Positions 52,601-61,343 of a stretch of 64,000 bases of DNA are shown here, in pieces (within the stretch, counting starts at the first letter, position 1; every line of letters begins with the position of its first letter). The translations under genes were made by a program, and so were the position numbers. This DNA comes from G963676095 sp963676095 (GTDB taxonomy: Bacteria; Bacteroidota; Bacteroidia; Bacteroidales; Prolixibacteraceae). The DNA lies in contig OY781040.1 in the NCBI GenBank assembly GCA_963676095.1, forward strand, positions 4,836,001 to 4,900,000, in the 5' to 3' direction. Below the pieces are notes generated by a model, which worked only from the letters and a program-made list of their open reading frames with translations, was not told where the DNA came from and ran no database searches.

Positions 52601-53118
52601 ATTACCAGGTACTGAGCGAGAATGCTGCTCCCCGTCTGAATTATGGGTTCGGTGCAAGCTTTCAGTGGAAAAGTATTTCTCTCGGACTTCATTTTCAGGG
52701 AGTTGGTGTTTATGACCGGATTGTCGGCAATCAGGAAGGGGCGGGTATGAGGCAATACGGCGGAACGGTAAGGCCTTATTATCCGGTTTGGGCCGGTGAT
52801 GTCTGGACCCCTGACAACCCGGATGCAAAATATCCCAGGGTGGTCGGTCATAGCAGCTGGCAGGAAGCAGGAACCGGATCTCAGTCTTTTTGGATCAGGA
52901 ACGGGGCCTATCTCCGCCTAAAAAATCTGAATGTCGGGTACGACCTTCCCCGCTCTTTGCTTTCCTGTTTGAAGTTATCGAAAGCACAGGTATTTTTCAA
53001 CGGGACTAATCTGCTTACATTTTCTGACATGAAAGAATTTCATGATCCTGAACAGGATTGCTACGATTCTTTTCCTATTATGAAGTCGTTCACTTTGGGT
53101 ATTGATGTCGAATTTTAA
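49603..53118 (+). CDS. SusC/RagA-family TonB-dependent receptor with STN domain (locus 4)
   Basis: At 1171 residues this is the longest SusC of the window. A lead and signal segment (to DVYSQ) precede an STN domain (about 45-120), a carboxypeptidase-regulatory-like domain (about 133-215, SFVGMKSTEI) and a plug from VAVGYGTQKK with NGVVLVTTKKGEK. The barrel contains SFRYDGNTLFPEG and GLHFQGVGVYD and ends in GIDVEF. The SusD partner starts 15 bases downstream but is frameshifted in this sequence, so the pair may not be functional as read. Fully open with no internal defect. Confidence 0.95.
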   Translation: MKNFFLGPCSGWSRLTKIVFMMKLTLVLLFVSVFSFASDVYSQTVRVSLTARGSTIIEIFRQIEETSHVGFFFKNDQLDLSRKYTVSFDNIPVEKVLKKLLGDDYSYQFIGDNVVIAAKGNSRDTVFLQQDKSVTGKVTNALGDAIPGATILIKGTTNGTVTDAEGNYAFSNVPENAILVFSFVGMKSTEIVVVGKNQIDVVLQDETIGIDEVVAVGYGTQKKVNLTGAITAVSADELTTISASNLSNTLAGRAPGATITGNSGLIGASSEIRLRGSFAEPLYVIDGIVRDKDAFDALEANEVDQLSFLKDAATASIYGSRAGNGVVLVTTKKGEKQKPMFNYQASYTVSSPTMKLLSDRTTATDELIYQNRIAEYQGTTLPNGDDEFEYFKTRNYNVNDWVWQTPWNQKHSLSVSGGSDRITYYALASYRGEQGSYKNLKNDKYNLRSNVTAQITDRIKMHLNMSANQQNGDRFYWPFSDDDEYTVADLYRCTFNWPKTYPFFLEEDGTPADHVTEYPVQTPMGSWQAWNVIDQVIGERYIKTRKRELNSILSLEVDLGKFIPGLTTRFTGNYIGTDYMRKKYLTYQTNYVFISADPDGNRFIPAAPDPSQTNTFTFSQNEESLSYVISTGWSDQLNWFLNYDNTFGKHGISAMVVWEQGQNGAYEADVTGENPVTNYDQMFVYSTDSEMRNGDASEENGAHLSWIGRFNYIYDQKYIAEFSFRYDGNTLFPEGKRWGFFPSFSAAWRMNNEPFMKNTSGWLNNLKIRASYGTTGNDLDVDNNEITAFSYTEVYQTADSYIFGDNLYTGIEPGSTPNVNLTWATSKTCNAGFDFGVLNSRLSGSFDFFYKKEEDILGSREVTLPDTYGQDLAPENYAARSWRGFEFSAVWKDRTLNGKLHYSIYGNLGYAKDRWDRLDESDAYQHGGSLEWESAVGHPVNRIIGLKTLGMIRTEDQLNEMISGGFTQYGREPYLGALYFEDIRGDGYSAGPDGKIDENDYQVLSENAAPRLNYGFGASFQWKSISLGLHFQGVGVYDRIVGNQEGAGMRQYGGTVRPYYPVWAGDVWTPDNPDAKYPRVVGHSSWQEAGTGSQSFWIRNGAYLRLKNLNVGYDLPRSLLSCLKLSKAQVFFNGTNLLTFSDMKEFHDPEQDCYDSFPIMKSFTLGIDVEF

Positions 53119-53133
53119 CCAATGGTATAAACT

Positions 53134-54937
53134 ATGAAAACAGAAGTAAAAAATAAGCATATGCAAAAACTGATATATTTTACATTCGTGGTGGGGACAT
53201 TCGCTTTATTTGTTGGATGCGATGATGCTCTGGATATAGAAAATATTTACGATTACGATGCAGAGAAAGTCTGGAATGATGAAGATCTGGCCAATGCTTT
53301 TTTAGTGAATTTATATTCTGATGTGTTTGGAAACTGGGATGTTACGCTGGATGAGAAAACACAGCAGCTGAGCGGGATATATTGGTATTCAGATCGCGTA
53401 ACTGTTACCAACGATGAATGTAAGAACTGGGACTATGAGAAAATCCGGTTAATCAATGAGGCGATCACCAACGTGAATGAAGGATCACTGTCGCAGGGAG
53501 TAAAGGATGAGATTACAGCCCAGTCATTTTTTATGAGGGCTTATACTTATTTTTACATGGTCGTTTACCATGGCGGGGTCCCATATATCACTATTCCTCA
53601 GGACCGGTATGAGGATGACCTTTATGTTTACCGGAATACGACAGCAGAATGTTTTGATTCTATCCAGTCTGACCTAGACAGGGCAATTGAGCTTCTTCCT
53701 GAACAGATCAGTCCTTCAGACGACGATTTACGGGCAGATTGATGGGAATTTTGCCCTTGCCTTTAAGGCCAAGGTACTCCTCTATAAAGCATCGCCCCAA
53801 TTCAACCCTGAAAATCCCTGGGATAACGCCTATTGGGATGAGGCCTATTCAATCAATAAAAAAGCTTATGAAGAACTCGGGGAACAGGGATATGCTCTTG
53901 AAGGGGATTATGCCAATATATTTTCTGATGAAGGAGGCCCGGAGGTTGTCTTTTCTGTTATCAATTCGTATCAGGACAAGGTCGCAACATGGGATTACGG
54001 GGCCAGGCCCGGATCCGAGAGCCGGGGAAATGCCTGGACTTGTCCTACCTGGGAGTTTGTGAAGGATTTTCCAATGAAAGACGGAAGGCTCTACAGCGAT
54101 CCTTCCGGTAAATACTATAAAACAGATGACGAATTCTTACAAAGTTACTGGGAAAACAGGGACCCCCGTTTTGAAAAATCTGTCATTTGGAATGCAAGTC
54201 TTTATGAGGTGGCCGGAGAGGAAAGTGGTAACCGTCAGTATACCTCACTGGGCGTTGCCGATGTGCTTGACGATTTCGGCGTAAACCCAAATGCCGGATC
54301 GAACTCGACCAACCTGAATACATATACAGGTTTCTTTATTCTCAAGGCATGTAATCTTTCTTTGACACAGGCGGAGGTACAGGAATATGATTACGATTAT
54401 ATCGTGATGCGTTTTGCAGAGGTAATGCTGAACTATGCGGAAGCTGCCAATGAAACAGGACATGGAAATGTCGCCTTGGAAATACTGAAAGAAATACGAG
54501 AAAGGGCAGGAATTGAATCAGGAAATGACGGTAATTACGGGATCTCAGCTTCGGACAGGGAAGAAATCAGGGAAGCAATTCTTTCTGAACGAAACATCGA
54601 GTTTTGTTTTGAAGGAGAATACTTTTGGGACTTAAGACGTTTGAGAATGCTTGATCGTCTTGATAACCATACAAAACATGGTATTGAAGCAATTGCAATA
54701 ACCCAGAACGGATCTGAAATGCCAATTTCTGAAGCCATTGAGAAGACAATGGCCAATGTGCTTACGGAGAAGGATTTTAAATACAGCATTCTGCAGGTTC
54801 CCTCAACGGTAGTAAAGGTAACTTCGGTACCTGAAAAGTATTATTTCTTTCCGATACAACAGAAATCGATCGATCGAAATAGTAATCTGGAACAAAATGT
54901 TGACTGGGGAGGAACATTTAATCCAACTCTTGAATAA
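53134..54937 (+). pseudogene. Frameshifted SusD/RagB-family lipoprotein gene (locus 4)
   Basis: Two overlapping frames make one SusD. The first (53134-53742) has a lipobox ALFVGC, FFMRAYTYFYMVVYHGGVPYI and LDRAIELLPEQ, then stops after DDDLRAD. The second carries on with YGQIDGNFALAFKAKVLLYKASPQFNP, YIVMRFAEVMLNYAEAANETG and ERNIEFCFEGEYFWDLRRLRM to 54937. Removing one T from the TTT at 53727-53729 restores a continuous DDDYGQIDG reading, which is the normal SusD sequence there. So this is a single-base insertion, either real or a sequencing/assembly error. The second Met at 53161 is the better start. The restored protein would be about 600 residues. Confidence 0.85.
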
Positions 54938-55042
54938 ATTTGTAACTTACGATGCAGATGGAGCCGGGATGGTGATGCGGAATAAGACAATCTGATATTC
55001 TGGCTTCCTTTCATCTGAAAACAACCTAAATTGAGTAAACAC

Positions 55043-55762
55043 ATGAAGAACTTGAGATCTTTGATTTTAATGGTTTTGCCTGCCACGGCACTTATCAGCT
55101 TTTCTTCTGCTGATAAAGAAACCACGATGAATTCTCTTTCGAAAACTGAAGTAAGGGAAGGCTGGGAACTCCTCTTCGACGGGAAAAGCATGGATAAATG
55201 GAAAATGTTTAACGGAGGAGAAGTTACCGGCTGGACTGTTGTAAACGGAGAAATGCACAACTCCGGTGAAGGTTCCGATCATGGCGGTGACATTGTCACG
55301 AAGAAGGAATATGAAAATTTCGAATTAACACTGGAATGGAAAATTTATCCTAAAAGTAATTCCGGAATTTTCTATCATGTTCAGGAGGGGGTAACGAAGG
55401 CAATCTATGAATCAGGTCCGGAATACCAGCTGGTCGATGAAAAAGGGTGGCCCGATCCGCTTGAAAAGTATCAGTATACGGGATCAAATTACGCGATGCA
55501 GGCCCCTCAGGGAGCTGAAGTGGCCCCGGTGGGCGAATGGAACACAACACGTATTGTTGTCCGGAACCCGCATGTTGAACATTGGCTGAATGGTAAGAAG
55601 GTGGTGGAATATGATTTATGGACGGATGAATGGAAGGCCGAAAAACAGGCCGGGAAATGGAAAGACTGTCCGTATTACGGTATGGCCAAAAAGGGACATA
55701 TCGGATTGCAGGATCATGGAGGGCTTACTGTTTTCAGGAACATTAAAATACGGGAATTATAA
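55043..55762 (+). CDS. DUF1080 (3-keto-disaccharide hydrolase-type) secreted protein
   Basis: This protein has 239 residues from the ATG at 55043; a TTG four codons upstream is less likely. The N-terminus has a signal segment (LRSLILMVLPATALISF). The single concanavalin-like sandwich domain (about 40-238) has WELLFDGKSMDKWKMFN, GDIVTKKEYENFELTLEWKI, NSGIFYHVQEG, EYQLVDEKGWPDP, GEWNTTRIVVRNPHVEHWLNGKKVVEYD and a closing HIGLQDHGGLTVFRNIKIREL (in blocks). Members hydrolyse or bind 3-keto-glycosides. It follows the locus-4 susD by 105 bases and is the only enzyme-like gene of that locus. Confidence 0.87.
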   Translation: MKNLRSLILMVLPATALISFSSADKETTMNSLSKTEVREGWELLFDGKSMDKWKMFNGGEVTGWTVVNGEMHNSGEGSDHGGDIVTKKEYENFELTLEWKIYPKSNSGIFYHVQEGVTKAIYESGPEYQLVDEKGWPDPLEKYQYTGSNYAMQAPQGAEVAPVGEWNTTRIVVRNPHVEHWLNGKKVVEYDLWTDEWKAEKQAGKWKDCPYYGMAKKGHIGLQDHGGLTVFRNIKIREL

Positions 55763-55787
55763 AAAGATTTTTCCTTTATATGAACCA

Positions 55788-55844
55788 AGAAGAAATGAAA
55801 AAATCAGATTAAAGTTTTGAAAAATCTGTTTTTTCATTTCTTCT
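55788..55844. terminator. Long hairpin ending locus 4
   Basis: A 22-bp arm (55788-55810) pairs with 55823-55844 with one unpaired base. The left arm is A-rich and the right arm has a six-T run, fitting bidirectional termination. The remainder of the 408-base gap to the locus-5 ECF gene is AT-rich with no gene apart from the promoter at its end. Confidence 0.65.
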
Positions 55845-56136
55845 CGTATGGCTGCTGTTGATTTTTCTTGTGGCATGATTTTTCGTTCATAGACGAAATT
55901 TTTGAAATGGGATAATTTCCGGAATTTAAACACCTTTGATTTTTTTGAAAAAGCAGTCGTTTCACCTGATGAAATTACTTTGCCGTTAAGAGGTAGTATC
56001 AGGCATATTCAGATCTGAAATTTATACGAAATTTTATAGACGACTTCAATATTATGTGCTTTAGCTGCCTAAATTTTTAGCAATGTATTATTTTCTGACA
56101 ATTTGAAGTAATTTTTCCCTTTCTGAAACTCATTCG

Positions 56137-56166
56137 TTTGTATTCATCGAGTTTTAATTATTTTTG
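56137..56166 (+). promoter_or_regulatory. Consensus Bacteroidota promoter for the locus-5 ECF sigma gene
   Basis: TTTG at 56137-56140 and TATTTTTG at 56159-56166 are separated by 18 bases, matching the -33/-7 consensus. The first base after the usual gap falls at or just before the ATG at 56171, so the mRNA would have little or no leader. It also shows that the open frame's first codon (TTG 56138) is promoter, not coding. Confidence 0.55.
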
Positions 56167-56170
56167 GGGC

Positions 56171-56755
56171 ATGCAAATAATCAATGGCATTTCTGAGAGA
56201 GTATTGATTGATCGCTTCAGAGAGGGAGATCAGACGGCCTTTGAATTATTATTCAGGCATTATTACCCGGGCCTTGTTATGTTTACCTGCCAGATTACCC
56301 ATGATCAGGACGAAGCAGAAGAAATTGTCCAGGATTTCTTTTGCAGGATGTGGAAACATCGCTTCTCGATCAGGGAGACACAAAGCCTGAAATCATATCT
56401 TTTTACTTCTGTCAGGAACAGGGGGCTTAATTTCCTGGCTCATCAAAAGCTGGAAGCCCGCAAAATTGATGAGTTGAAACAGGTTATGAACGATAACCTT
56501 ACTTACAATCAGGATATTTTTGTCGAGAGCGAACTTCAGAAAAAGATAAAAGCAGCATTTGAAAAACTTCCTCCCAGGACAAGGGAAATTTTTTCGCTTA
56601 GCCGGTATGGAAACCTAAAAAATGAAGAAATAGCAGATAAGTTGGACCTCTCCCGAAGAACTGTCGAAACCCAGATCAGTAATGCATTAAAAATATTAAG
56701 GCACGAACTGAAAGATTATATTGGCCTTTTATTGTTGATCGATCTTTTTTATTAA
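56171..56755 (+). CDS. ECF sigma factor, Bacteroidetes sigma-70 family (locus 5)
   Basis: This protein has 194 residues from the ATG at 56171; an upstream TTG overlaps a promoter. Region 2 has LIDRFREGDQTAFELLFRHYYPGLVMF and DEAEEIVQDFFCRMWKHRF. Region 4 has FEKLPPRTREIFSLSRYGNLKNEEIADKLDLSRRTVETQISNALKILRHELKDY (in blocks). The C-terminal tail IGLLLLIDLFY is hydrophobic, as in the three other ECF factors. It is the predicted activator of the locus-5 genes, controlled by the FecR encoded 115 bases downstream. Confidence 0.9.
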   Translation: MQIINGISERVLIDRFREGDQTAFELLFRHYYPGLVMFTCQITHDQDEAEEIVQDFFCRMWKHRFSIRETQSLKSYLFTSVRNRGLNFLAHQKLEARKIDELKQVMNDNLTYNQDIFVESELQKKIKAAFEKLPPRTREIFSLSRYGNLKNEEIADKLDLSRRTVETQISNALKILRHELKDYIGLLLLIDLFY

Positions 56756-56870
56756 AAAAAAATTAATTTTTTATACGTGTACTGGTCTTTTTGTTTGTAT
56801 TAACGATATAGTGAATAAAAAATCAGGGTATTTGTCTGTTATGCTGAGCGCATAGATAAAAATAGTACAC

Positions 56871-57860
56871 TTGAAAAAAGGGGAAAAGACATATTCGTTT
56901 AATAAAAGGGAATTTGATGCTTATCTTGAGAAGAAGAAAGAGCAGCCTAAGGATGATCAGTTTTGGGAGGCCGGAACTCTTATCTCAGCGATGCAGAAGG
57001 TTGATACGGGAAAAGCATTCTGTCGTGTTCATTCCAGAATAAATTCCGGAACCGGTTTTTCCATGTTTTATGCCCAATTTAGCAGAGTTGCCGCAATTAT
57101 TGTAATTCCGTTGCTGATTTTGGTTGTTTGGAGTCTCATCAGGGAAGATCACCCTATGCCTGATGAATTAAGTTATCAGGAAGTTAAAGGTCCTTCAGGA
57201 ATGCGAAGCAAGGTCGTTCTGCCCGATGGGACACAGGTGTGGTTGAATGCCGACAGCAAAATCAGATACAGTATTCCTTTTGTGAGGGAAACAAGGGAGG
57301 TGGAACTGACCGGTGAAGCTTTTCTCGATGTGGTCAAAAATCCAGACTCGCCGCTGGACGTCAATTTTGACGGGTTTCAGGTCCGTGTATTGGGGACCCA
57401 GTTTAATGTAAAAGCTTTCCCTGAAGAAAAAATGACTGAGGTCGTACTGAAAAAAGGAAGTATTCTTTTAAAACAAAAGGAAGATGAGGGTTTTGAACCA
57501 GTACAGATGAACCCTGATCAGCAGTGGACTTATGATAAAGAAAAGCATGTGGCCCATCTGAACTCGGTAAATGCTGAAAAATATACGGCATGGCATAATA
57601 ATAGGTTGATTTTCGAAGATACACCGATGGCAGAGGTTGCAACCCTGCTGGAACGCTGGTACGGGATTGATGTTGAAATCCTGGATAAAGAGCTGTATAA
57701 GTATAAATTTACCACGATATTTGATAATGAACCCTTGCAGCAGGTCATCGATTTGTTGCAGATGAGTTCCCCGATAACGATTGATTATATTCCCGGTAGG
57801 TATTCTGAACAAACCGGGATTATGGAGAAATCAGCAATTAAAATAAGAAAGAGAGAATGA
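56871..57860 (+). CDS. FecR-family anti-sigma factor with DUF4974 domain (locus 5)
   Basis: This 329-residue protein appears to start at a TTG codon: a stop lies six codons upstream, and the next Met is about 40 residues in, which would delete much of the ECF-binding region. The cytoplasmic part spans 1-65 and the transmembrane helix about 70-88 (VAAIIVIPLLILVVWSLI). The FecR domain (about 105-200) has GMRSKVVLPDGTQVWLNADSKIRY, LTGEAFLDVVKNPD and VLGTQFNVKAF. DUF4974 (about 240-325) has FEDTPMAEVATLLERWYGIDVEI. It is the partner of the locus-5 ECF and SusC. Confidence 0.9.
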   Translation: MKKGEKTYSFNKREFDAYLEKKKEQPKDDQFWEAGTLISAMQKVDTGKAFCRVHSRINSGTGFSMFYAQFSRVAAIIVIPLLILVVWSLIREDHPMPDELSYQEVKGPSGMRSKVVLPDGTQVWLNADSKIRYSIPFVRETREVELTGEAFLDVVKNPDSPLDVNFDGFQVRVLGTQFNVKAFPEEKMTEVVLKKGSILLKQKEDEGFEPVQMNPDQQWTYDKEKHVAHLNSVNAEKYTAWHNNRLIFEDTPMAEVATLLERWYGIDVEILDKELYKYKFTTIFDNEPLQQVIDLLQMSSPITIDYIPGRYSEQTGIMEKSAIKIRKRE

Positions 57861-57883
57861 GCATAATAAACCAGTAAAACAAG

Positions 57884-57912
57884 GGGGAAAGTGCGTCAAC
57901 ACGTTTCCCCCG
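57884..57912 (+). promoter_or_regulatory. Leader hairpin 1 upstream of locus-5 susC
   Basis: GGGGGAAAGTG (57884-57894) pairs with CACGTTTCCCCC (57901-57912) with one bulged base and loop CGTCAA. The first 12 bases of the window read ACGCACTTTCCC, the complement of this stem's left arm region, so the locus-1 susC probably has a related leader cut by the window edge. Confidence 0.5.
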
Positions 57913-57918
57913 ATGTCA

Positions 57919-57939
57919 AATACCATTTTATAGTATTTA
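57919..57939 (+). promoter_or_regulatory. Leader hairpin 2 upstream of locus-5 susC
   Basis: AAATAC (57919-57924) pairs with GTATTT (57934-57939) around a 9-base AT-rich loop. It is a weak stem, 22 bases before the susC ATG. Confidence 0.3.
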
Positions 57940-57961
57940 TTCATTAAAGTAATTCAAAACT

Positions 57962-60900
57962 ATGAAAAAAAGGATGAATTGGCTATGTTTTGCCTTGGCA
58001 AAACATCGGAAAAATTTTTTAGTCATGCGTAATACGCTGTTTTTTATTTTGTTGTGTTCTTTTCAGGCGTTAGCTGGCAATAGCTTTTCGCAAAATACGC
58101 GGTTAAACCTGGAAATGAAAGACGCTACCGTGCGCGACGTATTGTCGAAAATAGAAGAAGAGAGTAACCTCTACTTTTTATACAATGGCGAATTGGTTGA
58201 TGTAAACCGGAGAGTAAACATTTCTGTAAAGAATGAGTCCCTTGACAAGGTGCTTTCACTGCTGTTTGAAGGGACAACTGTAAAAATTGCCTATAACGAC
58301 AGGCATATTGTTCTTACTCCGTCTGAAATTGCTCAGGTCCCGCAAAAGAAGGATGTGTCAGGTACAGTTACCAATGTAACGGGAGACCCTATCCCTGGAG
58401 TTACCGTTATGATAAAAGGAACTACGACTGGTGTTATAACAGACGTTAACGGGCAATATTCTCTGAAGAATGTTCCCGCTGACGCGTTCCTTGTTTTTTC
58501 GTTTGTGGGAATGAAATCCAGGGAAGTTGATGTGGCAGGTCAGCCACTGATTAACGTAAAAATGGAAGAAGAAACGATCGGCATTGGAGAAGTCGTTGCC
58601 GTTGGGTACGGGGTGCAGAAAAAGGAGAATGTAACCGGCGCCGTTTCTTCTCTGTCAGTCGAATCGATCGCGAGCAAGCCTGTAACACAGCTTTCCGCTG
58701 CACTTCAGGGAACCGCATCTGGTGTAACCATTATTCAAAGCAGCGGACAACCGGGTAACGACGCTGGTACAATCAATATCCGGGGTATTGGTTCGATCAG
58801 CTCAAAGGATGAATACGGAAATACTGTTGATAAAACCAGCCCGCTCGTACTGGTTGACGGGCTCGAGTACAATATCAATGATGTTGATCCGAACGATATT
58901 GAGTCTATTTCTATTCTGAAAGATGCCGCGGCTTCTTCGATATATGGAGTACGTGCAGCAAACGGTGTCATTCTGATAAAAACGAAGCGGGGAAAAGAGG
59001 GAAAAACAAAAGTTTCCTATTCCGGTTACGTGGGATTTCAAAATCCGACCCAGCTTCCTGATTTTCTCGGTGCCAAGGATTATATGAAATTAGTCAACCT
59101 GATGAGCGAAAATTCGGGGGAGAGCGATAAATTTACCGCTTCAGAAATTGCTGCTTATGATGATCCGAACAGGGACAAGGATAAGTACCCTGATGTGGAC
59201 TGGATGAAGGAAATTCTACAGGGAAGCGGTTTCCAGCAGGAGCATAGTGTTTCTATTACCAGCGGAAATGAAAAAAGCAGACTCCGTTTCTCTACCAATT
59301 ATTTCAATCAGCAAGGGCTTGTCAAAAAGACCAATTTTGAAAGGCTGACCATTCGCCTGAATACTGATATTGATTTATCGGATAAAATACATTTTAGTGC
59401 AGATATGTCAACTAAATTTTCTGACCGCACTGAACCCCAGGGATCTGCCGGTTCAGATGGAATGTGGTTCCAGTTTGGTCAGGGCTATACATCTAATCCT
59501 ACTCTGCCTGTTAAGTATAGTGATGGTACCTGGGGAATTGCCAGAGGGGACGGGAATCCGGTTCGGTTGCAGTATGAAGGAGGAAAGTATGATTACCAGG
59601 ATAACCTGCTTACCGGAAATTTCAAGCTGGAATATGAAATATTGAAAGGACTTTCAATTACGGGTATTGCCAACGTAAATTATACCAATACTTTTGACTA
59701 CCTTAATGATAAGGCCCTTACCTATACCGATTTCTTTACAGGAGAGGAAACTGTAAAAGGTATTGATGATGTATATAATTATGTTTATAAAACATGGCAT
59801 GTCAATTATCAGGGGTTGGTCCGCTATGAGAAGGATATTGCCGGTCATAAATTTAACTTGCTGGGGGGCATCCAACGTGTCGAGGATAAAACCAATTACC
59901 TGGAAGCATACCGCAACGGCGGATCTTTGGATGTCCTTAACGAGATTTCGGCTGGAGATGCCTCTTCGGTCGATAACGAAGGTTACAAGTATGAATACGC
60001 TCTTCTTTCTTATTTTGGCCGGTTGAATTACTCTTATAAGGATAAATACCTGCTCGAGGCCAATATCCGGACTGATGGTTCTTCCCGTTTTGCCGCTGGA
60101 AACAGGTGGGGCGTTTTCCCGTCGTTTTCCCTGGGATGGAGGGTAACCCAGGAACCGTTCATGCAGAACATTGATTTTCTGAAGGAATTGAAATTGAGAG
60201 GTTCATGGGGAGAGCTGGGAAACCAGGAAATCGGACTTTATCCTTATCAGTCGCTCATGGTATTGGGGTACAATTATCCCTTTGGAGGAACGCTTAGCTC
60301 AGGCGCGAGAATGACAACGGCTTCCAATAATGATATTTCATGGGAAACGACCGAGATGACAGATTTCGGTGTTGACGGGATGCTTATTAAAGGGAAAGTT
60401 GATTTTACGTTTGACTATTACATCAAAAAATCGAAAGATATCCTGCTCGACCTGGATATACCGGCGACAGTAGGAGTGAGTGCTCCATATCAGAATGCCG
60501 GTTCGGTTAAAAATAACGGATGGGAGTTTTCTATTGGATACAAGGGAAAAATCGGTAACGATTTTAAATATACGGTAAGGGGGAACCTTTCAAATGTTAA
60601 GAATAAGATTACCGATCTTCATGATACTTACATGATCAATGCAAATGGCGGGAACCTGAATGTGACAATTGATACAGAAGGGAAGCCGATTGATGCATTT
60701 TACGGGTACAAGGTTGACGGAATCTTCCAAAGTCAGGATGAAGTGGATGCGCATGCCACCCAGTCTTCCGGTACGACTTCAGCAGGTGATTTGATTTACA
60801 GGGACAACAGCAAGGATGGAAGTATATCTTCCGATGACCGGCAAATTATCGGAAGCGATATTCCCCATTATACCTATGGCTTGAATTTTAACGGTCAATA

Positions 60901-61330
60901 TAAGAATTTTGACCTGACACTTTTCCTGCAAGGGGTAGGGAAGGTTGACGTAAATACGCTTCAGTCGAATAAAGCACCAATCAGTCAGGACGGAAACTTT
61001 AAAAAACAGCATCTGGATAGCTGGACAATAGATAATACTGATGCTAAATTTCCCAGGCTGACAACAAGTTCCGTAAATTATGTTATGTCTTCTTACTGGA
61101 TCAGAAGTGGTGCTTATCTCCGGGTAAAAAATGTAGAACTGGGATACACGCTTCCTAAATCGACTACGCAACGGGTAGGAATTTCAAAATGCCGGCTTTA
61201 TGTAGGAGGTCAGAACCTGCTGACTTTCTCGAAGCTGAACGATTATGGCATTGATCCTGAAAATCCTCAGGATGCCCGGTACTATCCCCAGGTAAAGACT
61301 TATACTTTGGGTGTTAATGTTGATTTCTAA
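57962..61330 (+). CDS. SusC/RagA-family TonB-dependent receptor with STN domain (locus 5)
   Basis: This 1122-residue importer has a basic lead and signal segment (to NSFSQ). An STN domain (about 45-118), a carboxypeptidase-regulatory-like domain (about 128-210), and a plug from VAVGYGVQKKENVTG with NGVILIKTKRGKEG follow. The barrel includes NIRTDGSSRFAAGNRWGVFPSF and ends in GVNVDF. The SusD start lies 13 bases downstream. The STN domain fits signalling to the adjacent FecR/ECF pair. With the GH29 gene in the same locus, fucosylated oligosaccharides are a reasonable guess for its substrate. Confidence 0.95.
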   Translation: MKKRMNWLCFALAKHRKNFLVMRNTLFFILLCSFQALAGNSFSQNTRLNLEMKDATVRDVLSKIEEESNLYFLYNGELVDVNRRVNISVKNESLDKVLSLLFEGTTVKIAYNDRHIVLTPSEIAQVPQKKDVSGTVTNVTGDPIPGVTVMIKGTTTGVITDVNGQYSLKNVPADAFLVFSFVGMKSREVDVAGQPLINVKMEEETIGIGEVVAVGYGVQKKENVTGAVSSLSVESIASKPVTQLSAALQGTASGVTIIQSSGQPGNDAGTINIRGIGSISSKDEYGNTVDKTSPLVLVDGLEYNINDVDPNDIESISILKDAAASSIYGVRAANGVILIKTKRGKEGKTKVSYSGYVGFQNPTQLPDFLGAKDYMKLVNLMSENSGESDKFTASEIAAYDDPNRDKDKYPDVDWMKEILQGSGFQQEHSVSITSGNEKSRLRFSTNYFNQQGLVKKTNFERLTIRLNTDIDLSDKIHFSADMSTKFSDRTEPQGSAGSDGMWFQFGQGYTSNPTLPVKYSDGTWGIARGDGNPVRLQYEGGKYDYQDNLLTGNFKLEYEILKGLSITGIANVNYTNTFDYLNDKALTYTDFFTGEETVKGIDDVYNYVYKTWHVNYQGLVRYEKDIAGHKFNLLGGIQRVEDKTNYLEAYRNGGSLDVLNEISAGDASSVDNEGYKYEYALLSYFGRLNYSYKDKYLLEANIRTDGSSRFAAGNRWGVFPSFSLGWRVTQEPFMQNIDFLKELKLRGSWGELGNQEIGLYPYQSLMVLGYNYPFGGTLSSGARMTTASNNDISWETTEMTDFGVDGMLIKGKVDFTFDYYIKKSKDILLDLDIPATVGVSAPYQNAGSVKNNGWEFSIGYKGKIGNDFKYTVRGNLSNVKNKITDLHDTYMINANGGNLNVTIDTEGKPIDAFYGYKVDGIFQSQDEVDAHATQSSGTTSAGDLIYRDNSKDGSISSDDRQIIGSDIPHYTYGLNFNGQYKNFDLTLFLQGVGKVDVNTLQSNKAPISQDGNFKKQHLDSWTIDNTDAKFPRLTTSSVNYVMSSYWIRSGAYLRVKNVELGYTLPKSTTQRVGISKCRLYVGGQNLLTFSKLNDYGIDPENPQDARYYPQVKTYTLGVNVDF

Positions 61331-61343
61331 AAAATTATCGATT

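Noticed and set aside
53134..53742. A short stand-alone SusD-like protein in locus 4
   Set aside because: It ends abruptly in the middle of the domain and the rest continues in another frame; a single-base frameshift explains both pieces.
53687..53760. Programmed ribosomal frameshift in susD
   Set aside because: No classic slippery heptamer followed by a stem-loop or pseudoknot is evident at 53727, and frameshifting is not known to me for SusD genes.
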